Of a stretch of 38,495 nucleotides of DNA, positions 16,412 to 23,219 are shown in pieces. Below the pieces are notes generated by a model. It was not told where the DNA came from and made no database searches. It saw only the letters and a list, made by a program, of their open reading frames with translations. Location of the stretch: positions 1 to 38,495 of the forward strand of contig CACZMI010000021.1 in NCBI GenBank assembly GCA_902782245.1, read 5' to 3'. This DNA is from an uncultured Bacteroidales bacterium (GTDB lineage: Bacteria > Bacteroidota > Bacteroidia > Bacteroidales > Bacteroidaceae). Each line of letters starts with the position of its first letter. The first letter of the stretch is position 1. A program made the translations under genes and the position numbers.

Positions 16412-18082
16412 GTTATTATCGTAAATCTTATTCCACGTTTTCTCTACGGCAAAGTTGTAAGCCTGCAGGTAGTACTTGATAAAGTGCTTCCAGAGTGCTT
16501 TCTGCGCAATCTTACCCGCTTTCTTGCGTATCTCCTCACGCTCGGCGGCACTCTTGCTCACCCATTTCTCGACCTGACGGCTTATATCGTCCGATGCCTC
16601 ATCCCAGTTGCCGTCAGTCCGATGCACAACCTTGACTCCATCCTCCAGTTGCGCCTCATGTCCCATCAGAGTGTTGACCCACATGCCGAATCCGGCCAGG
16701 TCCGATGTCACCGTAGGCACCTTGAATGCGGCACTCTCAAGCGGAGTGTAACCCCACGGCTCATAATATGACGGGAACACAGCCAGATCCTGGCCGATAA
16801 GCAGGTCGTAGTATGACTTGTTGAAAATACCGTCGTTTCCGTCCAGATAACACGGAACGAACAGCACCTTCACATTATCCTCGGGGGCGTTGCGGAATCC
16901 CATGTTCTGCAGCGTGGTGATAACACGGTCCTCGCCCATATTGTGCAGCCAATGTGTGGTAAGCGGCATCTGCAGCGGTGTCTTGGCTGTATCAGTACCG
17001 TTGATACGGTCCTGCAGGTCGCGACGGGGCTCCATCACCCATGCCGGCACGTTTACCAGCGCCAGGATATGGGCATCGGCCACCTTTATGTTATAACGCA
17101 GGCGACGCATCGACTCCAGGAACATATCAATGCCCTTGTTGCGGAACTCGTATCGTCCGCCGGTCGCCACAATCACGGTATCATCGCCCCACTCCGTTCC
17201 GAACAGTCTGTTGGCCACGTTGAGGATGCATTTGCGGGCCTCGCTACGGATGCTTTCAAACTTATTGGCAGCAGGCAGGAAACCGTCCTCAAAGCCGTTC
17301 ATGGTAACAACGTCAGGGGTCTTGCCAAGCAGCTGGGTGCATTCGCGGGCAGTAATGTCACTCACCGTGGTAAAGCAGTCCACCTGGTGCGCGGTCTGCT
17401 TCTCTATGGAGTGCTTGGACTCCATGTTGAGTTCCTGCGCCATCTGGTCACCGTTGTAACCGTCAAAGAACTCGTACAGCGCCTTGCCGTTGCCGCAAAT
17501 GGAACGGCCGATGGACGTGGCGTGGGTTGTAAATACCGTCGATATCTGCGGAATAAAGTACTTGAGGAACAGCGCACCCAGACCGGTCATCCACTCGTGT
17601 GCGTGGTAAACCACAGTGTCATTGGCGCTTATGTTGAAGTTATAGAAACTCTTTACGGCCATTGCAGCGGCATATGAGAACATCGATGCCTCGTCATAAT
17701 CGCCGTAAGCGTGCATTGAATCCACCTTGAAAAGTTCCCAGGCACGGCTGTAGATGGAGTTCTTAAGCGGAAACATTGTCATAAAATCCACCAGGAACAC
17801 TATGGGGCGTCCGGGAATATCCCAATAACCTACCCTGACCTTCAGGCCGTCGGTGTCGCGTGCATAATCCTTCCAGATGGAATACAGGGATTTATCTTCA
17901 ACAAACAGGGGATTGTGTTTGCCCTCCCATACATCGGGGCCCACATAAATGAGTGTTGCGCCGCTCTCCTCCTTGAGTGTCTTAGCCTGGGTTGAAAGCA
18001 CAGTGTAAATGCCTCCAATCTTATTGCAGACCTCCCAGCTTACGGAGAAAATATAATTTGGCTTCCTTTTGGTACTACTCAT
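16409..18082 (-). CDS. Glycogen synthase, GT3 (eukaryote-like) family
   Basis: It extends alpha-1,4-glucan chains. The N-terminus SVSWEVCNKIGGIYTVLSTQAKTL is the hallmark of the GT3 (GYS-type) synthases of animals and fungi, which Bacteroidetes also use in place of the bacterial GT5 GlgA. Other family segments: YHAHEWMTGLGALFLK, TTHATSIGRSICGNGK, VATGGRYEFRNKGIDMFLE, and the C-terminal nucleotide-binding motif FPSYYEPWGYTPLESAAFKVPTVTSDLAGFG with the catalytic Glu pair. At 557 residues it is shorter than animal enzymes and lacks their phosphorylated tail. The promoter box TAACTTTG (18130-18137) lies about 47 bases upstream. It is first in a unit with glgP, and its stop codon is the edge of a family A palindrome. 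Confidence 0.94.
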   Translation of the reverse strand: MSSTKRKPNYIFSVSWEVCNKIGGIYTVLSTQAKTLKEESGATLIYVGPDVWEGKHNPLFVEDKSLYSIWKDYARDTDGLKVRVGYWDIPGRPIVFLVDFMTMFPLKNSIYSRAWELFKVDSMHAYGDYDEASMFSYAAAMAVKSFYNFNISANDTVVYHAHEWMTGLGALFLKYFIPQISTVFTTHATSIGRSICGNGKALYEFFDGYNGDQMAQELNMESKHSIEKQTAHQVDCFTTVSDITARECTQLLGKTPDVVTMNGFEDGFLPAANKFESIRSEARKCILNVANRLFGTEWGDDTVIVATGGRYEFRNKGIDMFLESMRRLRYNIKVADAHILALVNVPAWVMEPRRDLQDRINGTDTAKTPLQMPLTTHWLHNMGEDRVITTLQNMGFRNAPEDNVKVLFVPCYLDGNDGIFNKSYYDLLIGQDLAVFPSYYEPWGYTPLESAAFKVPTVTSDLAGFGMWVNTLMGHEAQLEDGVKVVHRTDGNWDEASDDISRQVEKWVSKSAAEREEIRKKAGKIAQKALWKHFIKYYLQAYNFAVEKTWNKIYDNN

Positions 18083-18129
18083 ATCTTAATAATCAAACAA
18101 ATAATCCTTTTTATCTGAATTTCAGGCCG

Positions 18130-18137
18130 CAAAGTTA
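18130..18137 (-). promoter_or_regulatory. -7 promoter box TAACTTTG for the glycogen synthase-phosphorylase unit
   Basis: A perfect TAnnTTTGC match, about 47 bases before the ATG; no obvious -33 TTTG. Confidence 0.55.
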
Positions 18138-18179
18138 CAAATTTCCCCCGCTCATCGTCACATCATTAACACTATTTTC

Positions 18180-18203
18180 GATGCAAACGACCCCTTTGCG
18201 TCA
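18180..18203 (-). repeat. Family A palindrome, copy A4 (opposite orientation, partly decayed)
   Basis: On the minus strand it reads TGACGCAAAGGGGTCGTTTG then CATC; the second arm has a C-to-T change and a shortened spacer. It starts exactly with the mnmA TGA stop (18201-18203). This is the only copy with GGGGTC on the minus strand. Confidence 0.82.
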
Positions 18204-19583
18204 CTTTATCACGCCTGATCCAAGCATCTCGTCGTCGGGAGCATACCACACCGCAAACTGGCCGGAGGTAATACCGCGCTGAGGCTCATCAAATAGGATA
18301 TAAAGGGCCGATTCACGCTTTATGAGCCACGCGTTCTGCAGAGGCTGACGGTAACGTATGCGCACGCGGTAACGACGCACCTCGCCCTCCTGCATCTCAA
18401 GATCCGGACGTATCCAATGTATATCGTCACGGCCGATGCACAGACAGCTGCGCGAAAGCCCCGGATGAGTATGCCCGCAACCTGCATAGACCGTATTGCT
18501 CTCAATATCAGTGGCAATCACAAACAGCGAATCATCGTGCCCGCCCACATTCAGACCGTGACGCTGGCCGATGGTAAAGAACTGCGCGCCATCATGCGTG
18601 CCGATGATCTTGCCCCAAGGATTAGCCTTGTAGCGAGTCTTTTTGACATGCTTGCGCCCCGAGCGGTAAGTCTCGGTTATGAATTTAATGCCGTCATAAC
18701 GGTACGGGGTTGCCAGACGCTCCAGGACATCATCCGTAAGCGCAGCAATTTTATCCGGGTCGTAATTATTTGAGTTTAAGGCGTTTGTACACTTATCTTC
18801 ACTGATGTATCCCGTTACCAGGTTTGCCGCGCGACCATCGGCTGTAAGGCTGTCCAGTGTCTCTTTCTGGAACTTATAATGCGGATTATTTGTATAGAAA
18901 TCGGGATAAACCTCCACTATATTGCCCTCCACGCTCTTTAGTTTCTGCTTGAGAAACTCCGGCAGATCCACCTTGCCCACAAAACATATCCCCTGCGAGT
19001 CCTTCTTTGTGGCCGATGGCAGACCGGCCTTAGCGGCTATCTGACGAACCTCCTTCTTGAGCAGATGTCCAATGGGGAACATTGCCCTTGAGAGTTGCTC
19101 CTGATTAAGCTGACACAGGAAATAACTCTGGTCCTTGCCCGGATCCGTCCCCTCAAATATGCGGTACGTGGTGCTGCCATCATCGGCCTTGAACTCCTCC
19201 TTGCGGCAGTAGTGCCCGGTGGCCACCATATCGGCCCCCAATTTCAAAGCAGCGTCCAGGAACGCATCGAACTTTATCTCGCGGTTGCACAGCACATCGG
19301 GATTTGGGGTCCTGCCCTGCTCGTACTCAGAGAACATATAGTCCACCACGCGGCGGCGGTACTCATCGCTCAGGTCCACAAAATGGAACGGTATGCCAAT
19401 CTTCTTGGCCACCATCTCGGCCACCATGCGGTCCTCCTCCCACTCGCAGTCTCCGTGCAGCGTGCCCTCGGTGTCATGCCAGTTCTGCATGAACATGGCA
19501 AAAACGTCACAGCCCTGCTGCTTGAGCAACAGGGCCGCTACGCTGGAGTCAACGCCTCCCGATAACCCTACGCACACTTTCAT
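18201..19583 (-). CDS. mnmA: tRNA-specific 2-thiouridylase MnmA with a large internal insertion
   Basis: It thiolates U34 of tRNAs for Lys, Glu and Gln. The PP-loop SGGVDSS is at residues 8-14, the catalytic Cys99 in NPDVLCNREIKF, ATGHYCR follows, then KDQSYFLCQL and the second Cys200 in QGICFVGK. The family is about 360 residues long; this protein has 460. The extra length is a block at about residues 228-324, between GNIVEVYPDF and GKIIGTHDGAQFFTIGQRHGL, where ordinary MnmA has only a few residues. The ATG is fixed by the PP-loop next to it, and a TACCTTTG box ends 4 bases upstream, so the mRNA may be leaderless. The stop codon begins a family A palindrome. Confidence 0.95.
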   Translation of the reverse strand: MKVCVGLSGGVDSSVAALLLKQQGCDVFAMFMQNWHDTEGTLHGDCEWEEDRMVAEMVAKKIGIPFHFVDLSDEYRRRVVDYMFSEYEQGRTPNPDVLCNREIKFDAFLDAALKLGADMVATGHYCRKEEFKADDGSTTYRIFEGTDPGKDQSYFLCQLNQEQLSRAMFPIGHLLKKEVRQIAAKAGLPSATKKDSQGICFVGKVDLPEFLKQKLKSVEGNIVEVYPDFYTNNPHYKFQKETLDSLTADGRAANLVTGYISEDKCTNALNSNNYDPDKIAALTDDVLERLATPYRYDGIKFITETYRSGRKHVKKTRYKANPWGKIIGTHDGAQFFTIGQRHGLNVGGHDDSLFVIATDIESNTVYAGCGHTHPGLSRSCLCIGRDDIHWIRPDLEMQEGEVRRYRVRIRYRQPLQNAWLIKRESALYILFDEPQRGITSGQFAVWYAPDDEMLGSGVIK

Positions 19584-19587
19584 GGCG

Positions 19588-19595
19588 CAAAGGTA
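19588..19595 (-). promoter_or_regulatory. -7 promoter box TACCTTTG immediately ahead of mnmA
   Basis: A perfect TAnnTTTGC match in the 15-base gap between the upstream lipoprotein stop and the mnmA ATG. Transcription would start at or next to the ATG. No -33 TTTG is seen. Confidence 0.5.
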
Positions 19596-19598
19596 CGA

Positions 19599-21485
19599 TT
19601 ATATTTTTATAGGAGTCGGAGCATCTTCTTTATTTTGGTAATAGTACACTTGGTCCATAGCATACAAATTACCTGCTTCAATCTCTACTATGAAGGTTGT
19701 GCCATCGCTAAGTGTAACCGAAGCCTTTCCTGTAATGTAATCTCCCTCTTTCAGTTCAAATCTGCCAGTGGAAATAATCTTATACTCAGGATCGCGGCCG
19801 CCCATAGGATCGTACATGCTCTTGGTTACTATCAAAGAGTGGTCTGCAAACAGGAATACAGACTCAAATACCAGAGTATCGCCCTGTTCGCTTGCGTAAC
19901 CATTGTAGTACCATGCGTCAATGGTCTTATCTGCATACCGGGCCGGAAGGTAAGGCTGGAAATCAGCCTGGAATCCACCCTGACCGCCATTGTCATCACC
20001 ATCATCATCACCATCGTCATCACCGTCATCATCACCATCATCATCACCGTCATCATCACCGCCAATGACACCGCCATTGTCACCACCCGGGTTGTTTCCA
20101 TCAGTGGGATCAAGGGCATCAGGAATATCATTAAGATCACGTTTCTTAAACACCTTGTCCTGGTTATATTCCCACACAAGACACCCGTCAGTGATAGTCA
20201 TATTGTATAATACTCCACCATCAAGGAAAATATTTGCCGCACCGTTACTGTAGTTAACAGCACTTACAAAAGCGTATGAACCCATGTACCAAATATAACG
20301 CTCTTCCTGCATGTCTTTCTCTGAGTGTACTTTGCGTTCAGTGCGTATAAACATGTTGTCATTAAACAGGAATATAGCCTCAACCCTTGTTTCCATTGGG
20401 TTAGAATCAGTAAATGAGTACCAGGCCACAACATTCTTTTTATCATATCCCGTCGGGAAGAATGCCGGCACGTCACTGTCACCCTGGTCGCCGCCCTGGC
20501 CACCCTGGTTGCCGTTATTGGTGGGATCGCTTGGCCCAGGTACCTTTGTATTATCCTGCTTGATGTAAATGGTCACACTACCATCTTCAGTATCTATGGC
20601 CTTCAACTGACCGTTCTCAATTTCCAGGATGACGGTTTTGTCCTTATCATACGTAATGGCTACCTTACCTGTATTAAAGTTACCCTCTACTATACGATAA
20701 GAACCTTCTGCTCCTACTGTACGTTCAAAACTCTGACCTGTAGGACCTGATACCGCCACGTTGCTGGTACCAACAAAAGAACCGTCAACAAAGAAATAGA
20801 TTGCAGCAACATATTTCATCTCAAAACCATCACCTGATTCAGATCCGGAATATGCAAACCATGCCTCTATGCTCTTGCCGGCGTATGCCTTGGGGAAGAA
20901 AGCATTGTCGCCGTTAACATCGCCGTTGCCATCCTGGTTATTATTGCCGCCTTGGTTATTATTGCCACCTTGGTTAATATTGCCACTTGCGGGATCGGAT
21001 GCCTTGGGAACCTTGGCGTTATCCTGCATGATAAAGACCTCCTCTCCCTGATCTGTAGTCAGGTGTCCGTCTTCAATCACAACATTCATCACACCTTGTG
21101 CTTCACCGTTATCTGCCATGACAATAGCCCTGGCCTTACCGTTTTTATAGTCGCCTTCGGTCAACTCATAAGTACCTGTAGCCTCTATATCACGTTCGTA
21201 TCGGCCATCGGTATGAACCTTGTTCTTGGTAACCACAAAAGTATTGTCCTTAAAGAGGTAAACTGCCTCTGTCTTGGTCTTGTCCTTGTCCTTATCGGTC
21301 CATTTATACCAGGCTGCGACTTCCTTACCGGCGAATGCCTTAGGGAAAAACGCCTCTTCTCCCGATAAAGTCTCCTCTTCCTTATCTTCCAGAAGATCCT
21401 CAAGTTCATCACATGAAGTGTAGGTAAAGCAAAGCATCAGAACCGATGCCAGCATCCATAATAGTCCAGATTTCTTCATAATCAT
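19599..21485 (-). CDS. Large lipoprotein with four copies of an unrecognised AWY domain, 628 aa
   Basis: The signal sequence ends at the lipobox YTSC (Cys25). Four related domains of about 115 residues follow at about 46-162, 196-318, 341-459 and 511-624. Each begins F/L-x-P-x-x-Y/F-x-x-K-x-x-x-AW-Y/F, continues with an acidic loop, a strand EAV/IxLFxDxxxxxT, a GTY/GSY-x-x-x-EGDY/F-x-x-GKA segment, a hydrophobic strand (VxIxxGxL) and usually a K/QD-x-x-x-xP end. Linkers are low-complexity: NQGG repeats (163-195), GGQGGDQGD (about 325-337), and an Asp/Gly tract (476-499) coded by a 12-bp repeat. I recognise no enzyme motif. A surface display or binding role for the tandem beta-rich domains is an inference. 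The neighbour at 21564-22430 has two more copies. The ATG at 21479 is an equally good start. Confidence 0.85.
   Translation of the reverse strand: MIMKKSGLLWMLASVLMLCFTYTSCDELEDLLEDKEEETLSGEEAFFPKAFAGKEVAAWYKWTDKDKDKTKTEAVYLFKDNTFVVTKNKVHTDGRYERDIEATGTYELTEGDYKNGKARAIVMADNGEAQGVMNVVIEDGHLTTDQGEEVFIMQDNAKVPKASDPASGNINQGGNNNQGGNNNQDGNGDVNGDNAFFPKAYAGKSIEAWFAYSGSESGDGFEMKYVAAIYFFVDGSFVGTSNVAVSGPTGQSFERTVGAEGSYRIVEGNFNTGKVAITYDKDKTVILEIENGQLKAIDTEDGSVTIYIKQDNTKVPGPSDPTNNGNQGGQGGDQGDSDVPAFFPTGYDKKNVVAWYSFTDSNPMETRVEAIFLFNDNMFIRTERKVHSEKDMQEERYIWYMGSYAFVSAVNYSNGAANIFLDGGVLYNMTITDGCLVWEYNQDKVFKKRDLNDIPDALDPTDGNNPGGDNGGVIGGDDDGDDDGDDDGDDDGDDDGDDNGGQGGFQADFQPYLPARYADKTIDAWYYNGYASEQGDTLVFESVFLFADHSLIVTKSMYDPMGGRDPEYKIISTGRFELKEGDYITGKASVTLSDGTTFIVEIEAGNLYAMDQVYYYQNKEDAPTPIKI
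19989..20060 (-). repeat. 12-bp tandem repeat encoding an Asp-Asp-Asp-Gly linker
   Basis: About six 12-bp units, close to CATCATCACCAT on the plus strand, code for a run of DDDG units joining domains 3 and 4 of the lipoprotein. The repeat length is a multiple of three, so slippage would change linker length without shifting frame. Confidence 0.85.
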
Positions 21486-21510
21486 TAATTAATAAGACAA
21501 TATTTGACTG

Positions 21511-21518
21511 TAAACATA
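21511..21518 (-). promoter_or_regulatory. -7 promoter box TATGTTTA for the four-domain lipoprotein
   Basis: One mismatch to TAnnTTTG, 25 bases before the ATG. The TTTG in the family A palindrome (complement of 21541-21544) lies exactly 22 bases upstream. Confidence 0.5.
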
Positions 21519-21534
21519 GCAATTTATTTGATAA

Positions 21535-21566
21535 TGAACGCAAAGGGGTCGTTTCTTTTTGCGTCA
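21535..21566 (+). repeat. Family A palindrome, copy A5
   Basis: Reads TGAACGCAAA, spacer GGGGTCGTTTCT, TTTTGCGTCA. The right arm ends with the complement of the TGA stop (21564-21566) of the upstream lipoprotein gene, and the left arm supplies TTTG 22 bases from the next gene's -7 box. Confidence 0.92.
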
Positions 21567-22430
21567 ATTTGGTCTGATCTCATCAGGAAGGTCTGCTATA
21601 TCCTGCTTGATGAACGTCTTGTCCGAGATAGGCATCTGCCCGTCATTGACAGTGACCTCATAAGATTCAATCACACTGAATTCAAGGTCCAGCTTACCGG
21701 TACTGAAATCGCCCTCAACAAGTTTATATCGGCCGATAGTCAGCAGATCATATGCCGGCTCACGGCCACTTGCGTAGAACACGCTCCTGGTGTAAAGCAT
21801 CAGGCTGTCAGCATCCAGGAATATGGCCTCTATCTTTGTTTTCTGTTCATCCTGTACAACATACTGGTACCACGCAACGTAGTTGATCTCAATATTTAAT
21901 GCCGGCAGATAAGCCTGAATCTTGCCGTTAAACACGTCAGTTATCGGGGTCGGAGCCGGAAGCGCAGAAATATCCTGCCTTACGTATGTCACAGCCATCA
22001 ATGTCAACTCTCCGTCCTGTATCCTGGCCCTTAAAGAGACGCCTCCAGGCAACAGGAACTGCAAGGCACCGTTGTCAAAATCACCTTCCAGGACCTGATA
22101 TGTGCCCTCATGCATCACCTCGCGTGACGGATCGCGTCCGTCCTCCTGGCTGTAAGTCTTGCTCTTGGTCACGATAACAGTGCTGTCAGAAAAAAGGAAA
22201 ACCGCCTCAATCTTTTTCTTGTAATCGGTCTCCGAATAAACTGAGTACCAGGCTGATACTGTCTTATCGGCACAATAAGAAGGCAGGAACGCCTCCACCT
22301 CCCATACGGGATTGTTGCCGTTGTCATCTGGTTGAGTAACATCGGCCTTCTCACACGATACGCAAGCCATGCCCAGCATCAATGCTGCCGCAAAAAATGA
22401 CATTAAACCGGAATTTCTCATAAGTCCCAT
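21564..22430 (-). CDS. Lipoprotein with two AWY domains, 288 aa
   Basis: The lipobox ACVSC (Cys26) is followed by a short Asp/Asn-rich linker and two copies of the domain found four times in the downstream gene: about residues 47-160 (FLPSYCADKTVSAWY, KIEAVFLFSDSTVIVTKS, GTYQVLEGDFDNGA, YVRQDISALP) and 173-284 (YLPALNIEINYVAWY, KIEAIFLDADSL, GRYKLVEGDFSTGKL, FIKQDIADLP). The shared design and adjacency point to gene duplication. An ATG at 22421 (MRNSGLMSFF) is an alternative start. A TATGTTTG promoter box lies upstream. The stop codon is the edge of family A copy A5, which lies 79 bases before the next gene. Function unknown. Confidence 0.85.
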   Translation of the reverse strand: MGLMRNSGLMSFFAAALMLGMACVSCEKADVTQPDDNGNNPVWEVEAFLPSYCADKTVSAWYSVYSETDYKKKIEAVFLFSDSTVIVTKSKTYSQEDGRDPSREVMHEGTYQVLEGDFDNGALQFLLPGGVSLRARIQDGELTLMAVTYVRQDISALPAPTPITDVFNGKIQAYLPALNIEINYVAWYQYVVQDEQKTKIEAIFLDADSLMLYTRSVFYASGREPAYDLLTIGRYKLVEGDFSTGKLDLEFSVIESYEVTVNDGQMPISDKTFIKQDIADLPDEIRPN

Positions 22431-22446
22431 TTATAAGTTTCAACTG

Positions 22447-22454
22447 CAAACATA
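22447..22454 (-). promoter_or_regulatory. -7 promoter box TATGTTTG for the two-domain lipoprotein
   Basis: A perfect TAnnTTTGC match 16 bases before the ATG. The family A TTTG (complement of 22479-22482) lies 24 bases upstream. A small CCAATAAATTGG palindrome sits between the two. Confidence 0.6.
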
Positions 22455-22473
22455 CCAATAAATTGGCACATTT

Positions 22474-22504
22474 TGACGCAAAGGGGTCGTTTAATAATGC
22501 GTCA
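22474..22504 (+). repeat. Family A palindrome, copy A6, in a divergent promoter region
   Basis: TGACGCAAA and spacer GGGGTCGTTT are intact. The right arm is AATAATGCGTCA, so the inner part of the stem is degraded. No stop codon is involved. Confidence 0.88.
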
Positions 22505-22532
22505 AAAATTCTCTGCAATAAACAACTTTGAC

Positions 22533-22540
22533 TAATTTTG
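22533..22540 (+). promoter_or_regulatory. -7 promoter box TAATTTTG for the 185-residue exported protein
   Basis: A TAnnTTTG match 31 bases before the ATG at 22572. Confidence 0.5.
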
Positions 22541-22571
22541 GAGACTGATCATTTATACAGGACTATTAAAT

Positions 22572-23129
22572 ATGAAAAAGATTTTTCTGATTGCCGCCAC
22601 CATCATGATGGCATTGCTTAACGTACAGGCCAAGGACATCCCCGCAGGAATGCGCATGGAGATAATAGAGGCCGATGAAGAAGACAAGAACCAGTATTCA
22701 ATCTTCCAGTACAAGGACGATGACGGAACCGTGGGTTATTACATGAGTGTAGGCCGATACACGGAACTCCTGGGATTAATCCGCGATGACCTGGCATCAT
22801 CATTCGGCCAGTACGATGAGGTTTGCCTCTACATGGGCAGCACCAGGGATGAAGTTGTAGCCTCACTGGACAAAATGCTGGAGCAGCTGGGCAAAGCAAA
22901 CGGCACCACCATTGAATATGACTGCCGGCTGGCCACCTGGGGAGAGCGCCTGGGAGAGAAAGCCAAGACCACCTGCATAATAACCAAGCGCTTCCTGCAG
23001 AGCAAACGCCTCTGCTTCTACTTTAACAGCGGAAAGCGCACCACTTATGCCGATCTGACCAAGTCCGGAATCAAATCCATGCGCCTGAGCGTCAAGCTGG
23101 ACATCCGCCTCCACCCCGACCGCGACTAA
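22572..23129 (+). CDS. Hypothetical exported protein, 185 aa
   Basis: I do not recognise the family. A clean signal peptide (MKKIFLIAATIMMALLNVQA, cleavage before KDIP) precedes a mixed alpha/beta protein: an acidic segment (IIEADEEDKNQ), FQYKDDDGTVGYYMSVGRYTELLG, a helical stretch SLDKMLEQLGKANGTTIEYDCR, and a basic C-terminus (RLSVKLDIRLHPDRD). Three cysteines (YDEVCLYM, EYDCRLA, KTTCIIT) may form a periplasmic disulfide. No membrane segment beyond the signal. It has its own promoter, divergent from the AWY lipoproteins, and its TAA stop overlaps the first bases of a family B palindrome, which probably ends the transcript. Confidence 0.75.
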   Translation: MKKIFLIAATIMMALLNVQAKDIPAGMRMEIIEADEEDKNQYSIFQYKDDDGTVGYYMSVGRYTELLGLIRDDLASSFGQYDEVCLYMGSTRDEVVASLDKMLEQLGKANGTTIEYDCRLATWGERLGEKAKTTCIITKRFLQSKRLCFYFNSGKRTTYADLTKSGIKSMRLSVKLDIRLHPDRD

Positions 23130-23168
23130 AATGATACAATTGGGGTCAGACCCCTTTTGTACTATTTT
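23128..23168 (+). repeat. Family B palindrome, copy B3
   Basis: A 41-bp hairpin with an AAAATGATACAATT arm, GGGGTCAGACCCC core and TTTTGTACTATTTT arm. Its first two bases are the last two of the upstream TAA stop. Probable terminator of the 185-residue gene. Confidence 0.92.
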
Positions 23169-23219
23169 GGCACAGGGAGCCGATACTTCTGTCCACGTTG
23201 AACTAACTTTATTTCAGCT

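Noticed and set aside
19989-20060. A CRISPR-like short tandem array
   Set aside because: There are no spacers; the 12-bp repeat is in frame and encodes a DDDG linker.
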